Source: JBDHXE01 sp035445085
Lineage (GTDB): Bacteria > Bacteroidota > Ignavibacteria > Kapaibacteriales > UBA2268
NCBI GenBank assembly: GCA_035445085.1
Contig: DAOMQA010000008.1
Span: forward strand, 49,797-113,796
Length of the DNA stretch: 64,000 nucleotides
Direction: 5' to 3'
The stretch's first letter is position 1. Every line of letters starts with the position of its first letter. The position numbers and the translations under genes are program-made. This document shows positions 34,772-44,892 of this stretch, one piece after another. The notes under the pieces were generated by a model, which saw only the letters and a list, made by a program, of their open reading frames with translations, had not been told where the DNA came from and made no database searches.

Positions 34772-37132
34772 ATGGGTAAGAGCGTAGAGGATAATGGTAA
34801 ATCATTAGTAATAGTAGAATCGCCTGCTAAAGCTAAGACTATTGAAAAGTATTTAGGAAGTAATTATATAGTAGCATCAAGTGTAGGACATATTAGGGAT
34901 TTACCTAAAAAAGACTTATCAATTGATATTGAAAACGGTTTTGAGCCAATATATGAAGTATCGGCATTAAAAAAGAAAGTTGTAAGCGAACTAAAGTCAC
35001 TATCTAATAAAAGCAAGGAAGTGCTGTTAGCAACGGACGAGGACCGTGAAGGAGAGGCTATAGCTTGGCATTTAGCTGAAGTATTAAAGTTAGATTACAA
35101 AAAGACAAAAAGAATTGCCTTTCACGAAATAACTAAAAAGGCTATCAACAACGCTATCGAAAATCCGCGAGTTTTAGATTTGAATTTAGTAAACGCACAA
35201 CAAGCCCGACGCGTATTAGACAGATTAGTAGGCTACGAACTCTCCCCTATTTTATGGAAGAAAGTGCAAAGGGGTTTATCAGCTGGTAGAGTTCAATCAG
35301 TATCCGTACGACTAATAGTAGAGAGAGAAAACGAGATAGATAATTTTGTTAGTGAATCTAATTATAAAGTAAACGCCGATTTTCTAACGTCTAATAATAA
35401 GATGTTACCAGCCGAATTAAAGACAAGATTTAATAATTTAGAAGAAACAAAGTCTTGGATGTCTTCAATTATTAATTCAACATTCTTAGTGGATGATACA
35501 GCAGTAAAGCCTGCTAAACGAACACCATCGGCGCCATTTACTACCTCAACCCTACAACAAGAGGCATCGCGTAAGTTAGGTTTTTCGGTTAAACAAACTA
35601 TGGTAATTGCTCAAAAATTATATGAATCAGGTAAAATAACGTATATGAGAACTGATTCGGTTAATTTATCTGACTTTGCATTAGAATCAGCATCTGATGT
35701 TATTAATAGTGAATTCGGAAATAAATACCATAAAAGAAGAGCTTATAAGAATAAAAACGAGTCCGCTCAAGAAGCACACGAGGCAATCAGACCTACAGAT
35801 TTATCTAATAGTAGCATTAGTGGCGATAGGAATTCCGTAAAACTTTACGAATTAATTTGGAAAAGAACTATTGCAAGCCAAATGGCCGATGCAGAACTTG
35901 AAAAGACTACAATTAATATAAAAATCTCTAATAAATCTGAGATATTTCAAGCTGTAGGCGAAGTAATTAAGTTCGATGGCTTTTTAAAATTATATTTAGA
36001 AAGCACTGATGAAGAATCAAACGACAATGATGACAACAATAAAATACTCCCTCAAGTTCAATTAGGCGAATCTCTTGATTATTCAAAAATCGTAGCTAAG
36101 GAAATATATAAAAACACTCCTCCAAGATACACCGAGGCAAGTTTAGTAAAAAAATTAGAAGAAATGGGAATAGGCAGACCTTCTACTTATGCGCCTACGA
36201 TTTCAACAATCATAGACAGAGGCTATGTCCTAAAAGAAGATAGAGAAGGGAAAGTCAGAAATATTAATGTAATTTCAATCATCAATAAAGAATTGACGTC
36301 GGAAACAAAAAGCGAAAACTATGGTAGCGAAAAACAAAAATTATTTCCTACTAATATAGGTATCGTGGTAAATGATTTCTTAGTTAAATATTTTTCAGAT
36401 ATTGTAGACTATCACTTTACTGCAAAGATAGAAGAAGAATTTGATAATATTGCCAAAGGTAACATTGTTTGGAATAAAATGATTGCTGACTTCTATTCAC
36501 CTTTTAAAGAAACCTTAGATAAATCTAATGATATTAAACGCTCTGAAGCTATTAATGCGCAAGTGATTGGTATTGAGCCTAAATCTGGCAAAACCATCAC
36601 AGCAAAGATTGGTAGATTTGGTCCTATGTTACAATTAGGCGACACTGAGGCAGAAGAAAAACCAAGATTTGCTGCTATCCCTAAACATTTAAAGATGAGT
36701 CAGATTAGCCTTGAAGAAGCAATACAATTATTTGAATTGCCAAGATTAGTAGGTACTACCGAGAGTGGGGACGAAGTTGTTACGCAAATTGGGAGATTTG
36801 GACCATATGTTAAATGTGGAACTACTTTTGTATCTATTCCTGAGGAGGAGATATTCACCATTACATTAGAAGAAGCTATCGAAAAAATAGAAGAAAAAAA
36901 ATTCGCAAAGAGTAATAATACAATAAGTGAATTTGAAGAAGATAAGAATATTAAGGTTCTTAGAGGCAGATTCGGCCCATATATTACGAACGGCACAATA
37001 AATGTCAAAATACCTAAAAATTTCACTCCAGAACTTCTATCCTATGAAGAATGTAAGAATTTAATTGAAAATTCTGATAAGAAAAAAACAAGCAAAGGTG
37101 GTAAAACAAAAAAAACAGCAATTAAAAAGTAG
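34772..37132 (+). CDS. topA: DNA topoisomerase I
   Basis: 786 residues, type IA topoisomerase. Toprim motif SLVIVESPAKAKTIEKYLG and 'ATDEDREGEAIAWHLAE', gate region 'SAGRVQSVSVRLIV', and active-site Tyr in YMRTDSVNLS (about residue 292). The C-terminus carries three GRFGP modules (GRFGPMLQLG, GRFGPYVKCG, GRFGPYITNG) and a Lys-rich tail, with no CxxC zinc ribbons, as in Bacteroidota/Chlorobi-type TopA. The 245-base region before it shows no clear promoter. Confidence 0.96.
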   Translation: MGKSVEDNGKSLVIVESPAKAKTIEKYLGSNYIVASSVGHIRDLPKKDLSIDIENGFEPIYEVSALKKKVVSELKSLSNKSKEVLLATDEDREGEAIAWHLAEVLKLDYKKTKRIAFHEITKKAINNAIENPRVLDLNLVNAQQARRVLDRLVGYELSPILWKKVQRGLSAGRVQSVSVRLIVERENEIDNFVSESNYKVNADFLTSNNKMLPAELKTRFNNLEETKSWMSSIINSTFLVDDTAVKPAKRTPSAPFTTSTLQQEASRKLGFSVKQTMVIAQKLYESGKITYMRTDSVNLSDFALESASDVINSEFGNKYHKRRAYKNKNESAQEAHEAIRPTDLSNSSISGDRNSVKLYELIWKRTIASQMADAELEKTTINIKISNKSEIFQAVGEVIKFDGFLKLYLESTDEESNDNDDNNKILPQVQLGESLDYSKIVAKEIYKNTPPRYTEASLVKKLEEMGIGRPSTYAPTISTIIDRGYVLKEDREGKVRNINVISIINKELTSETKSENYGSEKQKLFPTNIGIVVNDFLVKYFSDIVDYHFTAKIEEEFDNIAKGNIVWNKMIADFYSPFKETLDKSNDIKRSEAINAQVIGIEPKSGKTITAKIGRFGPMLQLGDTEAEEKPRFAAIPKHLKMSQISLEEAIQLFELPRLVGTTESGDEVVTQIGRFGPYVKCGTTFVSIPEEEIFTITLEEAIEKIEEKKFAKSNNTISEFEEDKNIKVLRGRFGPYITNGTINVKIPKNFTPELLSYEECKNLIENSDKKKTSKGGKTKKTAIKK

Positions 37133-37167
37133 TTGTAACAAACAAGATAAAAGCTATAATATATAAT

Positions 37168-37201
37168 AAAAGAACCCGGAATAATAATTTCGGGTTCTTT
37201 T
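37168..37201. terminator. Terminator between topA and lpdA
   Basis: AAAAGAACCCG (37168-37178) pairs with CGGGTTCTTTT (37191-37201), 12-base loop, followed by TT; between convergent genes. Confidence 0.85.
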
Positions 37202-37239
37202 TAATTTTCAAGATTTACTTTATAGACTACAAGTATCTC

Positions 37240-38640
37240 TTATATGTTTACAGCTTCGCCATAAGCTTGAGCAGCTGCCTCCATTACAGCTTCAGACAGC
37301 GTTGGGTGAGCGTGTATTGTTTTGAATATTGTAGGAGCAGTTGCTTCTAAAGACTTCGCTAATCCCATTTCAGCAATCATTTCAGTAACTTCAGGTCCTA
37401 TCATATGAGCACCTAATAATTCTCCGTATTTTGCATCAAATACTAATTTCACAAATCCTTTCGCCTCTCCAATACCATGTGCTTTGCCAGATGCTGTAAA
37501 TGGAAATTTGCCTATCTTAACATCGTAACCCATTTCTTTTGCTTTTTGTTCTGTTAAACCAACAGATGCAACTTGAGGGTTGCAATAAGTACAGCCCGGT
37601 ATGTTTGTGTAGTCAATGCCATTGTTATGATGACCTGCAAGGTTTTCAGCAACCGAAATTGCTTCAGCCGATGCTTTGTGAGCCAGCCAAGGAGCACCCG
37701 CAACGTCTCCTATTGCATATATATTATCTACATTTGTACGACAATATTTATCTACTTTAATAAATCCTCTTTCAGTTACAATGCCTACATTTTCTAAGCC
37801 AATACCTTCAGTATTAGCCTGAATACCAATGGCGTTCAGAGCTGCATCAGCAACTAAGGTTTCTTGTTTGCCATCGCTTTCAATTACTACCTCTACCCCA
37901 TTATCAGTAGATTTAGCAGAAACAACCTTAGATTTAGTTTTGAGTGTAATACCATATTTTCTAAAATGACGTTCTAATTCTTTAGATATATCTACATCTT
38001 CAATAGGCAATATTCTATCCATAAACTCAACCACAGTTACTTGCGTGCCAAAGGCATTATAGAAATATGCAAATTCAATCCCTATTGCTCCAGCTCCCAT
38101 AATCACCATAGATTTAGGTGCAGATTGTCTAAACAATGCTTCTGTACTTGTCATAATATTCTTTTTATCAACTTCAATGCCCGGCATAACTCTTGGGCGT
38201 GCACCAGTTGCTATAATAATATTTTTTGCACTTACTTCTCCAATCAACTTACCTTCGGTATCATATACATTGATTAAATTTTTATTTGCAATTTTACCAA
38301 CACCAGCAATTGATTCTACTTTATACTTTTTAAATAAACTGCTAACGCCTTTACTCATTTGTCCAGCTACTTTTCTTGAGCGTTCGATAACTTTTGGAAA
38401 ATCAACATTAACATTATCAATATTAAATCCGAATTCTGAAGAATGATTCAAAAAGTGCATATATTCAGCACTTTTTAGTAGCGCCTTAGTTGGAATACAA
38501 CCAATATTTAGGCATACACCACCAATATCACCTTTTTCAATACAAATTACTTTTAGTCCTAATTGAGAAGCACGAATAGCTGCAACGTACCCACCTGGTC
38601 CGCTACCTATAACTGCTACATCATATTGATGAACTGACAT
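37240..38640 (-). CDS. lpdA: Dihydrolipoyl dehydrogenase
   Basis: 466-residue flavoprotein. FAD motif 'AVIGSGPGGYVAAIRASQLG', redox-active disulfide GGVCLNIGCIPTKALL, NAD-binding 'IMGAGAIGIEFAYFYNAFG', and catalytic HAHPTLSEA at the C-terminus. It is the last gene after nuoN (27-base gap), an unusual partner for complex I genes. It can serve the pyruvate or 2-oxoglutarate dehydrogenase or the glycine system (gcvH at 31.5 kb). Confidence 0.96.
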   Translation of the reverse strand: MSVHQYDVAVIGSGPGGYVAAIRASQLGLKVICIEKGDIGGVCLNIGCIPTKALLKSAEYMHFLNHSSEFGFNIDNVNVDFPKVIERSRKVAGQMSKGVSSLFKKYKVESIAGVGKIANKNLINVYDTEGKLIGEVSAKNIIIATGARPRVMPGIEVDKKNIMTSTEALFRQSAPKSMVIMGAGAIGIEFAYFYNAFGTQVTVVEFMDRILPIEDVDISKELERHFRKYGITLKTKSKVVSAKSTDNGVEVVIESDGKQETLVADAALNAIGIQANTEGIGLENVGIVTERGFIKVDKYCRTNVDNIYAIGDVAGAPWLAHKASAEAISVAENLAGHHNNGIDYTNIPGCTYCNPQVASVGLTEQKAKEMGYDVKIGKFPFTASGKAHGIGEAKGFVKLVFDAKYGELLGAHMIGPEVTEMIAEMGLAKSLEATAPTIFKTIHAHPTLSEAVMEAAAQAYGEAVNI

Positions 38641-38667
38641 TTTAATCCTCTTTTATTTTATTTATTA

Positions 38668-40158
38668 TTAAAATAATTTAACAGCAAAATCAATTAAATA
38701 TCCCGGAAATACGCCTAATACTAAAACAAAAATAGCTGATAGTATTAATGTAACAGAAGCAGTACCGGGATTAGATTCAACTTCAATTGAGTCTGCATCT
38801 TTGAAATACATATAAATAACTAAGCCTATATAAAAATACAATGAAATAATGGTAGATACTACGGCTACTATAGCAAGCCAAGTAAATCCAGATTCAATAG
38901 CTGCCGCGAACAATACGTATTTACCAGGGAACCCAGCAAAAGGTGGAAGACCTACTAAGCTAAACATAAACATTGCCATCATAGCAGCTAAGAATGGGTA
39001 TTTTTTGCTAATACCAGAATAATCTTCTAAATTGAGAAATTTCTCATTCTTTTCTAAGATACTTACTACAATAAATGCACCTATTTGCATAAACATATAT
39101 GCAGCAGAATAGAAAATAATACCGCTCCAACCATTAGCGTTATTAGAGACAATACCCATTAATAAGTAGCCAGCGTGCGCTATTGATGAATAAGCTAACA
39201 TTCTTTTAACATTCTTTTGTATAAGTGCTAATATATTACCAAATAGCATTGTTACAGCGGATATTATTGCTATAATCATCTGCGCATCACCAACATATTT
39301 GTGAGTAGCTACAGCAATATCCGTAGTCAAATCACTTGGTATTAGTGGCAACATACTTTTACCAATCAATATAAAGGCAGCTAAAGCAGCTGCTTTACCA
39401 GCAGTAGACATAAAGCCTGATACTACAGTTGGTGCGCCATGATAAACGTCTGCCGCCCATTGATGAAAAGGGAAAGCAGCAATTTTAAAAGATAGCCCAA
39501 CTGTAATTAAAGCAAAGCCAATTTTAAGAAATGTAATATCAAAAGTACCAGCTACAATCATTTGTTGAATTTGGTCTAAATACATAGTTTTAGTAGCACC
39601 ATAAGTCATCGCCATTCCATACAACAAGAATCCAGTCGAAAACGCTCCTAATAAAAAGTATTTCAAAGCAGCTTCAACTGCGCTAATTCTATTTCTAATA
39701 AATCCAGATAACACATAAAATGTAACAGACATTACTTCTATGCCTAAGAATATCATAATTAAATGATTAGCATGAGCTATTAACATCATACCAAATACTG
39801 AGAATAGTACTAACGTGTAAAATTCTTTATAATCATCAAATTCCTTTTTTAAATAAGGTAAGCCAGCAAATATTGTTAGTAATCCACCAACAGCAAATAT
39901 AATATCAAATAAATTAGCAAACCCGCCATAATTGACCATACCTTTCGTAAATAGAGATGCTTTGTCTATATTTGCAAAGCTATCTATCGGTAGTGATACA
40001 ATATAGAAACCCGCAGCAATAATCGCCAAATATGATATAATAGAGTAATAATATAAAACCTTTTTGTTTTTATTAGAGAATGTATCAACTAATATAACAA
40101 TAATAGATAGTGCAAAAGTTAAGTATAAAGGAAGTCCTAAAATAAATTCGTTTGTCAT
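38668..40158 (-). CDS. nuoN: NADH-quinone oxidoreductase subunit N
   Basis: 496 residues, about 14 membrane helices, an antiporter-like proton channel subunit of complex I. The 'LGIEVMSVTFYVLSGFIRNR' and 'FHQWAADVYHGAPTVVSGFM' blocks are typical. It is nine bases behind nuoM. Confidence 0.95.
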   Translation of the reverse strand: MTNEFILGLPLYLTFALSIIVILVDTFSNKNKKVLYYYSIISYLAIIAAGFYIVSLPIDSFANIDKASLFTKGMVNYGGFANLFDIIFAVGGLLTIFAGLPYLKKEFDDYKEFYTLVLFSVFGMMLIAHANHLIMIFLGIEVMSVTFYVLSGFIRNRISAVEAALKYFLLGAFSTGFLLYGMAMTYGATKTMYLDQIQQMIVAGTFDITFLKIGFALITVGLSFKIAAFPFHQWAADVYHGAPTVVSGFMSTAGKAAALAAFILIGKSMLPLIPSDLTTDIAVATHKYVGDAQMIIAIISAVTMLFGNILALIQKNVKRMLAYSSIAHAGYLLMGIVSNNANGWSGIIFYSAAYMFMQIGAFIVVSILEKNEKFLNLEDYSGISKKYPFLAAMMAMFMFSLVGLPPFAGFPGKYVLFAAAIESGFTWLAIVAVVSTIISLYFYIGLVIYMYFKDADSIEVESNPGTASVTLILSAIFVLVLGVFPGYLIDFAVKLF

Positions 40159-40167
40159 ATTCTCTCT

Positions 40168-41748
40168 CTATTTACTATTTTCTAAATTATTATTATCAAT
40201 TTTATTATTCATTGTGGGTAATTCGTATGGCTGTCTATTAAATTTAATCATTTCAATCTTATTAACAGTCTTTTTAGCACTAACATCAGAAATATTAAGG
40301 AATGTATTAGGATATACACCAATCCAAACAATAAATATAATTAATGGAATTGTCATAATATATTCCGATGTCTTCAAATCTTTCAATTGAAGATTTTGCG
40401 GATTATCTATAGTGCCATACATTACTCTTTGATACATCCATAATAGGTATACAGCAGCTAAAATCACGCCCGAAGTACCAAATACAGTAAACCAAGGATT
40501 ATTTAATATTTTTGATTGCATAGCGCCTTGCAAGGTAAGAAACTCACCTATAAAACCGTTTAATCCCGGTAAACCTATCGAAGCAAACATAGCAATACCA
40601 AAAATCACAGAAAAGTGTGGCATTACTTTCGCTACTCCACCATATTCGGAAATAAGCCTTGTATGGCGTCTTTCGTATAAAAAGCCAACACAAAGAAATA
40701 ATAAGCCCGTTGAAAGCCCGTGATTAACCATTTGAATAATCGCTCCTTGAATACCGTTTAATGTCATTGAGAATATACCCAACACTACAAACCCAAGATG
40801 CGATACAGATGTATAAGCAACTAAACGTTTAAAATCTGTTTGTATCATTGCTACTAATGCACCATATATAATACCAATAACTGCTAAGGCAGATATAATA
40901 GATGAAAATTCAATAGAAGCAACGGGGAAAAGTTCTAAATTAAATCTTATAAGACCGTATGTACCCATTTTTAAAAGTATAGAGGCAAGTATTACCGAGC
41001 CTGGCGTGGGAGCGTCTGTATGCGCATCTGGTAGCCATGTATGCACTGGAAACAACGGCACCTTAATAAAGAATGATAGAGCAAACGCCCAGAATAGCCA
41101 ATTTTGAATATCTAAAGGTATCATTTTTGTAATATCTCTTAAGACAAGGTAATTGCTTGTAAAGCCGCCTGGATGGTTAGTAATATATGTGCCTGCATAA
41201 TGTGCAACCCAAACTATAGCTACTAACATAAACAAGGAGCCGACTGCGGTAAAGATAAAGAACTTTACAGCAGCATAAATCCTATTTTTGCCACCCCAGA
41301 TACCAATAATAAAATACATTGGTATTAATATAATTTCCCAGAAAATATAGAACAAGAATAAATCTAAAGCAACAAAAACTCCAGTCATAGCAAATTGTAG
41401 GATTAAAACCATAAAGTAATATTCTTTTTCTCTCTTTTTGATAGCATCAAAAGAAGATAATATTGCGATTGGAGATATCAATGTTGTTAATAGAACTAAT
41501 AGTAAAGACATTCCATCTATACCAATTCTAAAACCCGCATCGAATTGGGTTATCCAAACTGACTCGAAAACAAACTGAAATTCTGGATTTGCTTGATCAA
41601 ATGAAAAATACAGGAATAATGATACTATAAAAGTAACAACAGATACGCCAAGAGCGGTATATTTTATTATTTTAGTATTATTACCTGCTAACAGTAATAA
41701 TATAGCCCCAATTAAGGGTAGAAATAATGTAATTAGTAATGCTGTCAT
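40168..41748 (-). CDS. nuoM: NADH-quinone oxidoreductase subunit M
   Basis: 526 residues, antiporter-like subunit with 'FYIFWEIILIPMYFIIGIWG' and 'PLFPVHTWLPDAHTDAPTPG'. The C-terminal 40 residues after the last helix are polar and Asn-rich. It lies between nuoL and nuoN. Confidence 0.96.
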   Translation of the reverse strand: MTALLITLFLPLIGAILLLLAGNNTKIIKYTALGVSVVTFIVSLFLYFSFDQANPEFQFVFESVWITQFDAGFRIGIDGMSLLLVLLTTLISPIAILSSFDAIKKREKEYYFMVLILQFAMTGVFVALDLFLFYIFWEIILIPMYFIIGIWGGKNRIYAAVKFFIFTAVGSLFMLVAIVWVAHYAGTYITNHPGGFTSNYLVLRDITKMIPLDIQNWLFWAFALSFFIKVPLFPVHTWLPDAHTDAPTPGSVILASILLKMGTYGLIRFNLELFPVASIEFSSIISALAVIGIIYGALVAMIQTDFKRLVAYTSVSHLGFVVLGIFSMTLNGIQGAIIQMVNHGLSTGLLFLCVGFLYERRHTRLISEYGGVAKVMPHFSVIFGIAMFASIGLPGLNGFIGEFLTLQGAMQSKILNNPWFTVFGTSGVILAAVYLLWMYQRVMYGTIDNPQNLQLKDLKTSEYIMTIPLIIFIVWIGVYPNTFLNISDVSAKKTVNKIEMIKFNRQPYELPTMNNKIDNNNLENSK

Positions 41749-41777
41749 ATTTTTCTTTCTTATATTTTACAAATTAA

Positions 41778-43748
41778 TTAAGCTAAAACAAACCAACCTA
41801 ATATTACCAAAATACCAGCAATCATTAAAATTGCATAATTTTGAACAATACCAGTTTGAATATATTTAAGACCAGAACCCGTTGAAAGTATTAATTTCGC
41901 CGTAGAATGTACAAGTCCATCTATAATACCTATATCAGTAATTTTCCATAAAACAGATTCAGACGCTGTTTTGATAGGGTTAATAATAACGGCATAATAG
42001 AATTCATCTAAACGATACTTGTGAAGAAGTAAATTGTATAATGGTTTGCTAGACTGAACTAATTGATTTGGATTTGATAGTTTAGGGTCAAGATACCATT
42101 TTCTAGCTACATACCACATCACAAAAGCAGCGCCAGTAGCAACAATCATTAACACATACATCATAGTTTCTACTCCATGGTGGGAGTGATGCCCAAGTAT
42201 CACATTAGCATCGGCAAATATTGGACTTAACCAAGATTTAAGCCAAGGGTCTGAGTGAGACCAAGGCATTAAAGCAGGTGGTAAATTAATAAACCCAGCA
42301 AATGTCGAGAATACAGCTAAAATTACTAAAACGACTGTCATTATTTTAGGACTTTCGTGTGGGTGAACATGCTTATGGTCAAATCTTTCTTCCCCTTCAA
42401 ATGTTAAGTAATATAACCTAAACATATAGAAAGCAGTAAACATTGCAGCTATAACTAAAGAAAGCCACAAGAACCAATTCCCATGAGGGCTTGACCAAGC
42501 ATACCAAAGAATTTCATCTTTAGACATAAATCCAGCAAATATTGGAATACCAGCAATTGCTAAAGTACCCACTAAGAATGTCCAAGCAGTTGTAGGCATA
42601 TATTTTTTTAAACCACCCATTTTCTTGATATTTTGCTCGTGGTGCATACCATGAATAACTGAGCCAGCTGCTAAGAATAGCAACCCTTTAAAAAATGCGT
42701 GCGTAATTACGTGGAAAACTCCAATATAAAAAGCACCTACACCTAAAGCAACGAACATAAAACCAAGCTGCGATACAGTAGAATAAGCTAAAACTTTCTT
42801 AATATCATTTTGGACGATACCAATTGTAGCAGCAGAAAATGCTGTAACCACACCTACAATTGCCACGGTCATCATTGCAGTTTCCGATAAAGAAAATAAT
42901 ACAGAGTTGCGGGCTACAATAAAAATACCAGCTGTAACCATTGTTGCAGCGTGAATAAGTGCAGATACCGAGGTAGGTCCTGCCATCGCATCAGGCAACC
43001 ATATTGCTAATGGTAGCTGTGCAGATTTGCCCGTACAACCTAGAAACATTGTCATTGTAATAGCAGTAATAATTCCAGAATTTAAATACATAGAATAATT
43101 CGCATTTGCAGAAGCAGCTACATCGTTATAATTCAACGTGTTAAAAGTTGTAAATATTAAGAACATAGCAATTAAGAACCCAAAGTCACCAATTCTATTT
43201 ACAACGAAAGCTTTCATACCAGCATCGCCAGTCCATGTAATATTAACTCCTTCGAACTTCCTATCGTACCAAAAACCAATAAGCAAGTATGAAGCCAATC
43301 CTACACCTTCCCAACCAAGAAAAGTTAGCAAGTAATTGCTTGCTAATATCAGATTTAACATCATAAATATGAAGAGGTTTAAGTAAGAGAAAAATCGGTA
43401 AAAACTTCTATCCCCATGCATATATCCAATAGAATATATATGAATCAAGAACCCGATTCCAGTTACAAACATAGCAAATGTCATTGATAGTTGATCTACC
43501 TGATAACTAATATCTACCATAAAATTACCAACACCAATCCATTGATATAGAGTGATTATTGTTGGCGCATCGCTTGGATTAGATAAGAGATGGAAGAAAA
43601 TGAAACAAGTAATCAGAAATGATATACCAACCATTAATGCAGCTATCCACCCTTTAATAGGCTCCGACTTAATTTTCTTGCCAAATAATCCCAAAAATAA
43701 AAAACCTATTAATGGGAACATTGGTACAAATTTTATTAGTTCATACAT
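41778..43748 (-). CDS. nuoL: NADH-quinone oxidoreductase subunit L
   Basis: 656 residues, the largest antiporter-like subunit, with 'FLGWEGVGLASYLLIGFWYD', 'PLAIWLPDAMAGPTSVSALI' and the long C-terminal lateral helix. It is the first gene of a nuoLMN-lpdA group. nuoA-K are not upstream, where the next gene is clpS on the other strand, so complex I genes are split in this genome. Confidence 0.96.
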   Translation of the reverse strand: MYELIKFVPMFPLIGFLFLGLFGKKIKSEPIKGWIAALMVGISFLITCFIFFHLLSNPSDAPTIITLYQWIGVGNFMVDISYQVDQLSMTFAMFVTGIGFLIHIYSIGYMHGDRSFYRFFSYLNLFIFMMLNLILASNYLLTFLGWEGVGLASYLLIGFWYDRKFEGVNITWTGDAGMKAFVVNRIGDFGFLIAMFLIFTTFNTLNYNDVAASANANYSMYLNSGIITAITMTMFLGCTGKSAQLPLAIWLPDAMAGPTSVSALIHAATMVTAGIFIVARNSVLFSLSETAMMTVAIVGVVTAFSAATIGIVQNDIKKVLAYSTVSQLGFMFVALGVGAFYIGVFHVITHAFFKGLLFLAAGSVIHGMHHEQNIKKMGGLKKYMPTTAWTFLVGTLAIAGIPIFAGFMSKDEILWYAWSSPHGNWFLWLSLVIAAMFTAFYMFRLYYLTFEGEERFDHKHVHPHESPKIMTVVLVILAVFSTFAGFINLPPALMPWSHSDPWLKSWLSPIFADANVILGHHSHHGVETMMYVLMIVATGAAFVMWYVARKWYLDPKLSNPNQLVQSSKPLYNLLLHKYRLDEFYYAVIINPIKTASESVLWKITDIGIIDGLVHSTAKLILSTGSGLKYIQTGIVQNYAILMIAGILVILGWFVLA

Positions 43749-43885
43749 ACCATATACCGTAAATTTTTAATATTTTCCATTATCCAATTATTCTAAAAAA
43801 AGTTTTCAAATTGTCGTTTTAAAACTATGCAAAATACAAAAGAATAAGATTCTAAACAAGATTTTTAAGTTTAAAATGAAATTAT

Positions 43886-43893
43886 TATTTTTG
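43886..43893 (+). promoter_or_regulatory. Candidate -7 box for clpS
   Basis: TATTTTTG fits TAnnTTTG and ends 37 bases before the clpS ATG. Confidence 0.45.
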
Positions 43894-43929
43894 TATAATT
43901 GGAATGAATTGAGATGAAAATTAATTAAT

Positions 43930-44217
43930 ATGATAGATGAATTAGTAGAACCAGAAGTTATCGACGAGGTAAGCACAATTAATATCACTACCTTTTCTTC
44001 TAAAGTTGTTCTTTATAATGATGAGTGGCATACCTTTGACGAGGTAATTTCTCAAATTATAAAAGCAACAGGTAAATCTTACAAATTAGCGGAGCAACTA
44101 ACATTGCAAGTGCATAATGATGGTAAAGCAATAGTTTATGAAGGCGATATGAATGCTTGCCTCAAAGTAAGTTCTATACTTGAAGAAATAAGTTTACATA
44201 CTCAAATTGAATATTAG
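43930..44217 (+). CDS. clpS: ATP-dependent Clp protease adaptor ClpS
   Basis: 95 residues. 'VVLYNDEWHTFDEVISQI' contains the substrate-pocket Asn-Asp, and 'AEQLTLQVHNDGKAIVYEGD' the conserved His-x-x-Gly; this is the N-degron adaptor fold that delivers proteins to ClpA/ClpC. Here Trp replaces the residue after the NDE. Its ClpA/C partner is not in the window; the ClpB fragment at 13.4 kb is not a ClpS partner. It ends four bases from the convergent acidic protein gene. Confidence 0.88.
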   Translation: MIDELVEPEVIDEVSTINITTFSSKVVLYNDEWHTFDEVISQIIKATGKSYKLAEQLTLQVHNDGKAIVYEGDMNACLKVSSILEEISLHTQIEY

Positions 44218-44221
44218 TTTT

Positions 44222-44887
44222 TTAATCTATGGTCTTCAATTTTAATTCTTCAACAGAAAAGGGATTAATTTTAGTTTTAGTGGAGACAAGCTCGTCAGAA
44301 TTTTCGTCGTTTTCGTAGTCAAATTTTATAATAGTTTTCTCGCCACACTTACAATGTACTACAATAGTTTCAATTTCTTCGTACTGGTCTCTAATTATCT
44401 CAATTGTAGTATGATGCTCATCTAAATCATTAGTTTCGTCTTTAATCTCGACCGTTTTCTTGGTATCATCGACTTTCTTTTGTGGTATTAGGTTGCTATT
44501 ATCATCTAAATTTACTGTTCCAGAAATTTTAGGATACTTAAGATAATCATCAAACATTTCTCTTTCATGTTCTTCTTCTTCTAAAATATCTTTGGTTGGA
44601 GTATAAAAATCTTGCTTTCTATCTTCATCTGAATAATTAAGGATATTTTCTAAGTCAAAATCAGATATATTTTCCTTGACATCTTCAGCTTTTATTATTT
44701 TTTGTTCACTTTCTTCAATTAAGCCAAAAATTCTCTCATAATTACTTCTAGCGTCATCTATCTTTTTTTGGTCACCTAAAAATTCATTTAATTCTTCAGT
44801 AGTAAAGAATGCCTCATCATTGTCATTATTTTCGTCATCTGATTTCTTTTCTTCTGCAAATTCTTCATCAAAATTAAATGTTTCCAT
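44222..44887 (-). CDS. Acidic protein with C-terminal CxC motif, end of chemosensory cluster
   Basis: No family recognised. 221 residues, very rich in Asp and Glu with long charged stretches and no signal peptide or membrane segment. An N-terminal 'FFTTEELNEFLGD' helix and a C-terminal 'IETIVVHCKCGEKTIIKFDY' beta-rich piece with CxC stand out; the latter may be half of a zinc-binding ribbon. It is five bases behind cheB and is probably translated from the same message, so a role with the chemosensory proteins is inferred. Confidence 0.6.
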   Translation of the reverse strand: METFNFDEEFAEEKKSDDENNDNDEAFFTTEELNEFLGDQKKIDDARSNYERIFGLIEESEQKIIKAEDVKENISDFDLENILNYSDEDRKQDFYTPTKDILEEEEHEREMFDDYLKYPKISGTVNLDDNSNLIPQKKVDDTKKTVEIKDETNDLDEHHTTIEIIRDQYEEIETIVVHCKCGEKTIIKFDYENDENSDELVSTKTKINPFSVEELKLKTID

Positions 44888-44892
44888 AAAAT

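Noticed and set aside
37539..38446. Plus-strand frames opposite lpdA
   Set aside because: Antisense shadows of a well-supported dehydrogenase gene; their translations lack any recognisable domain.
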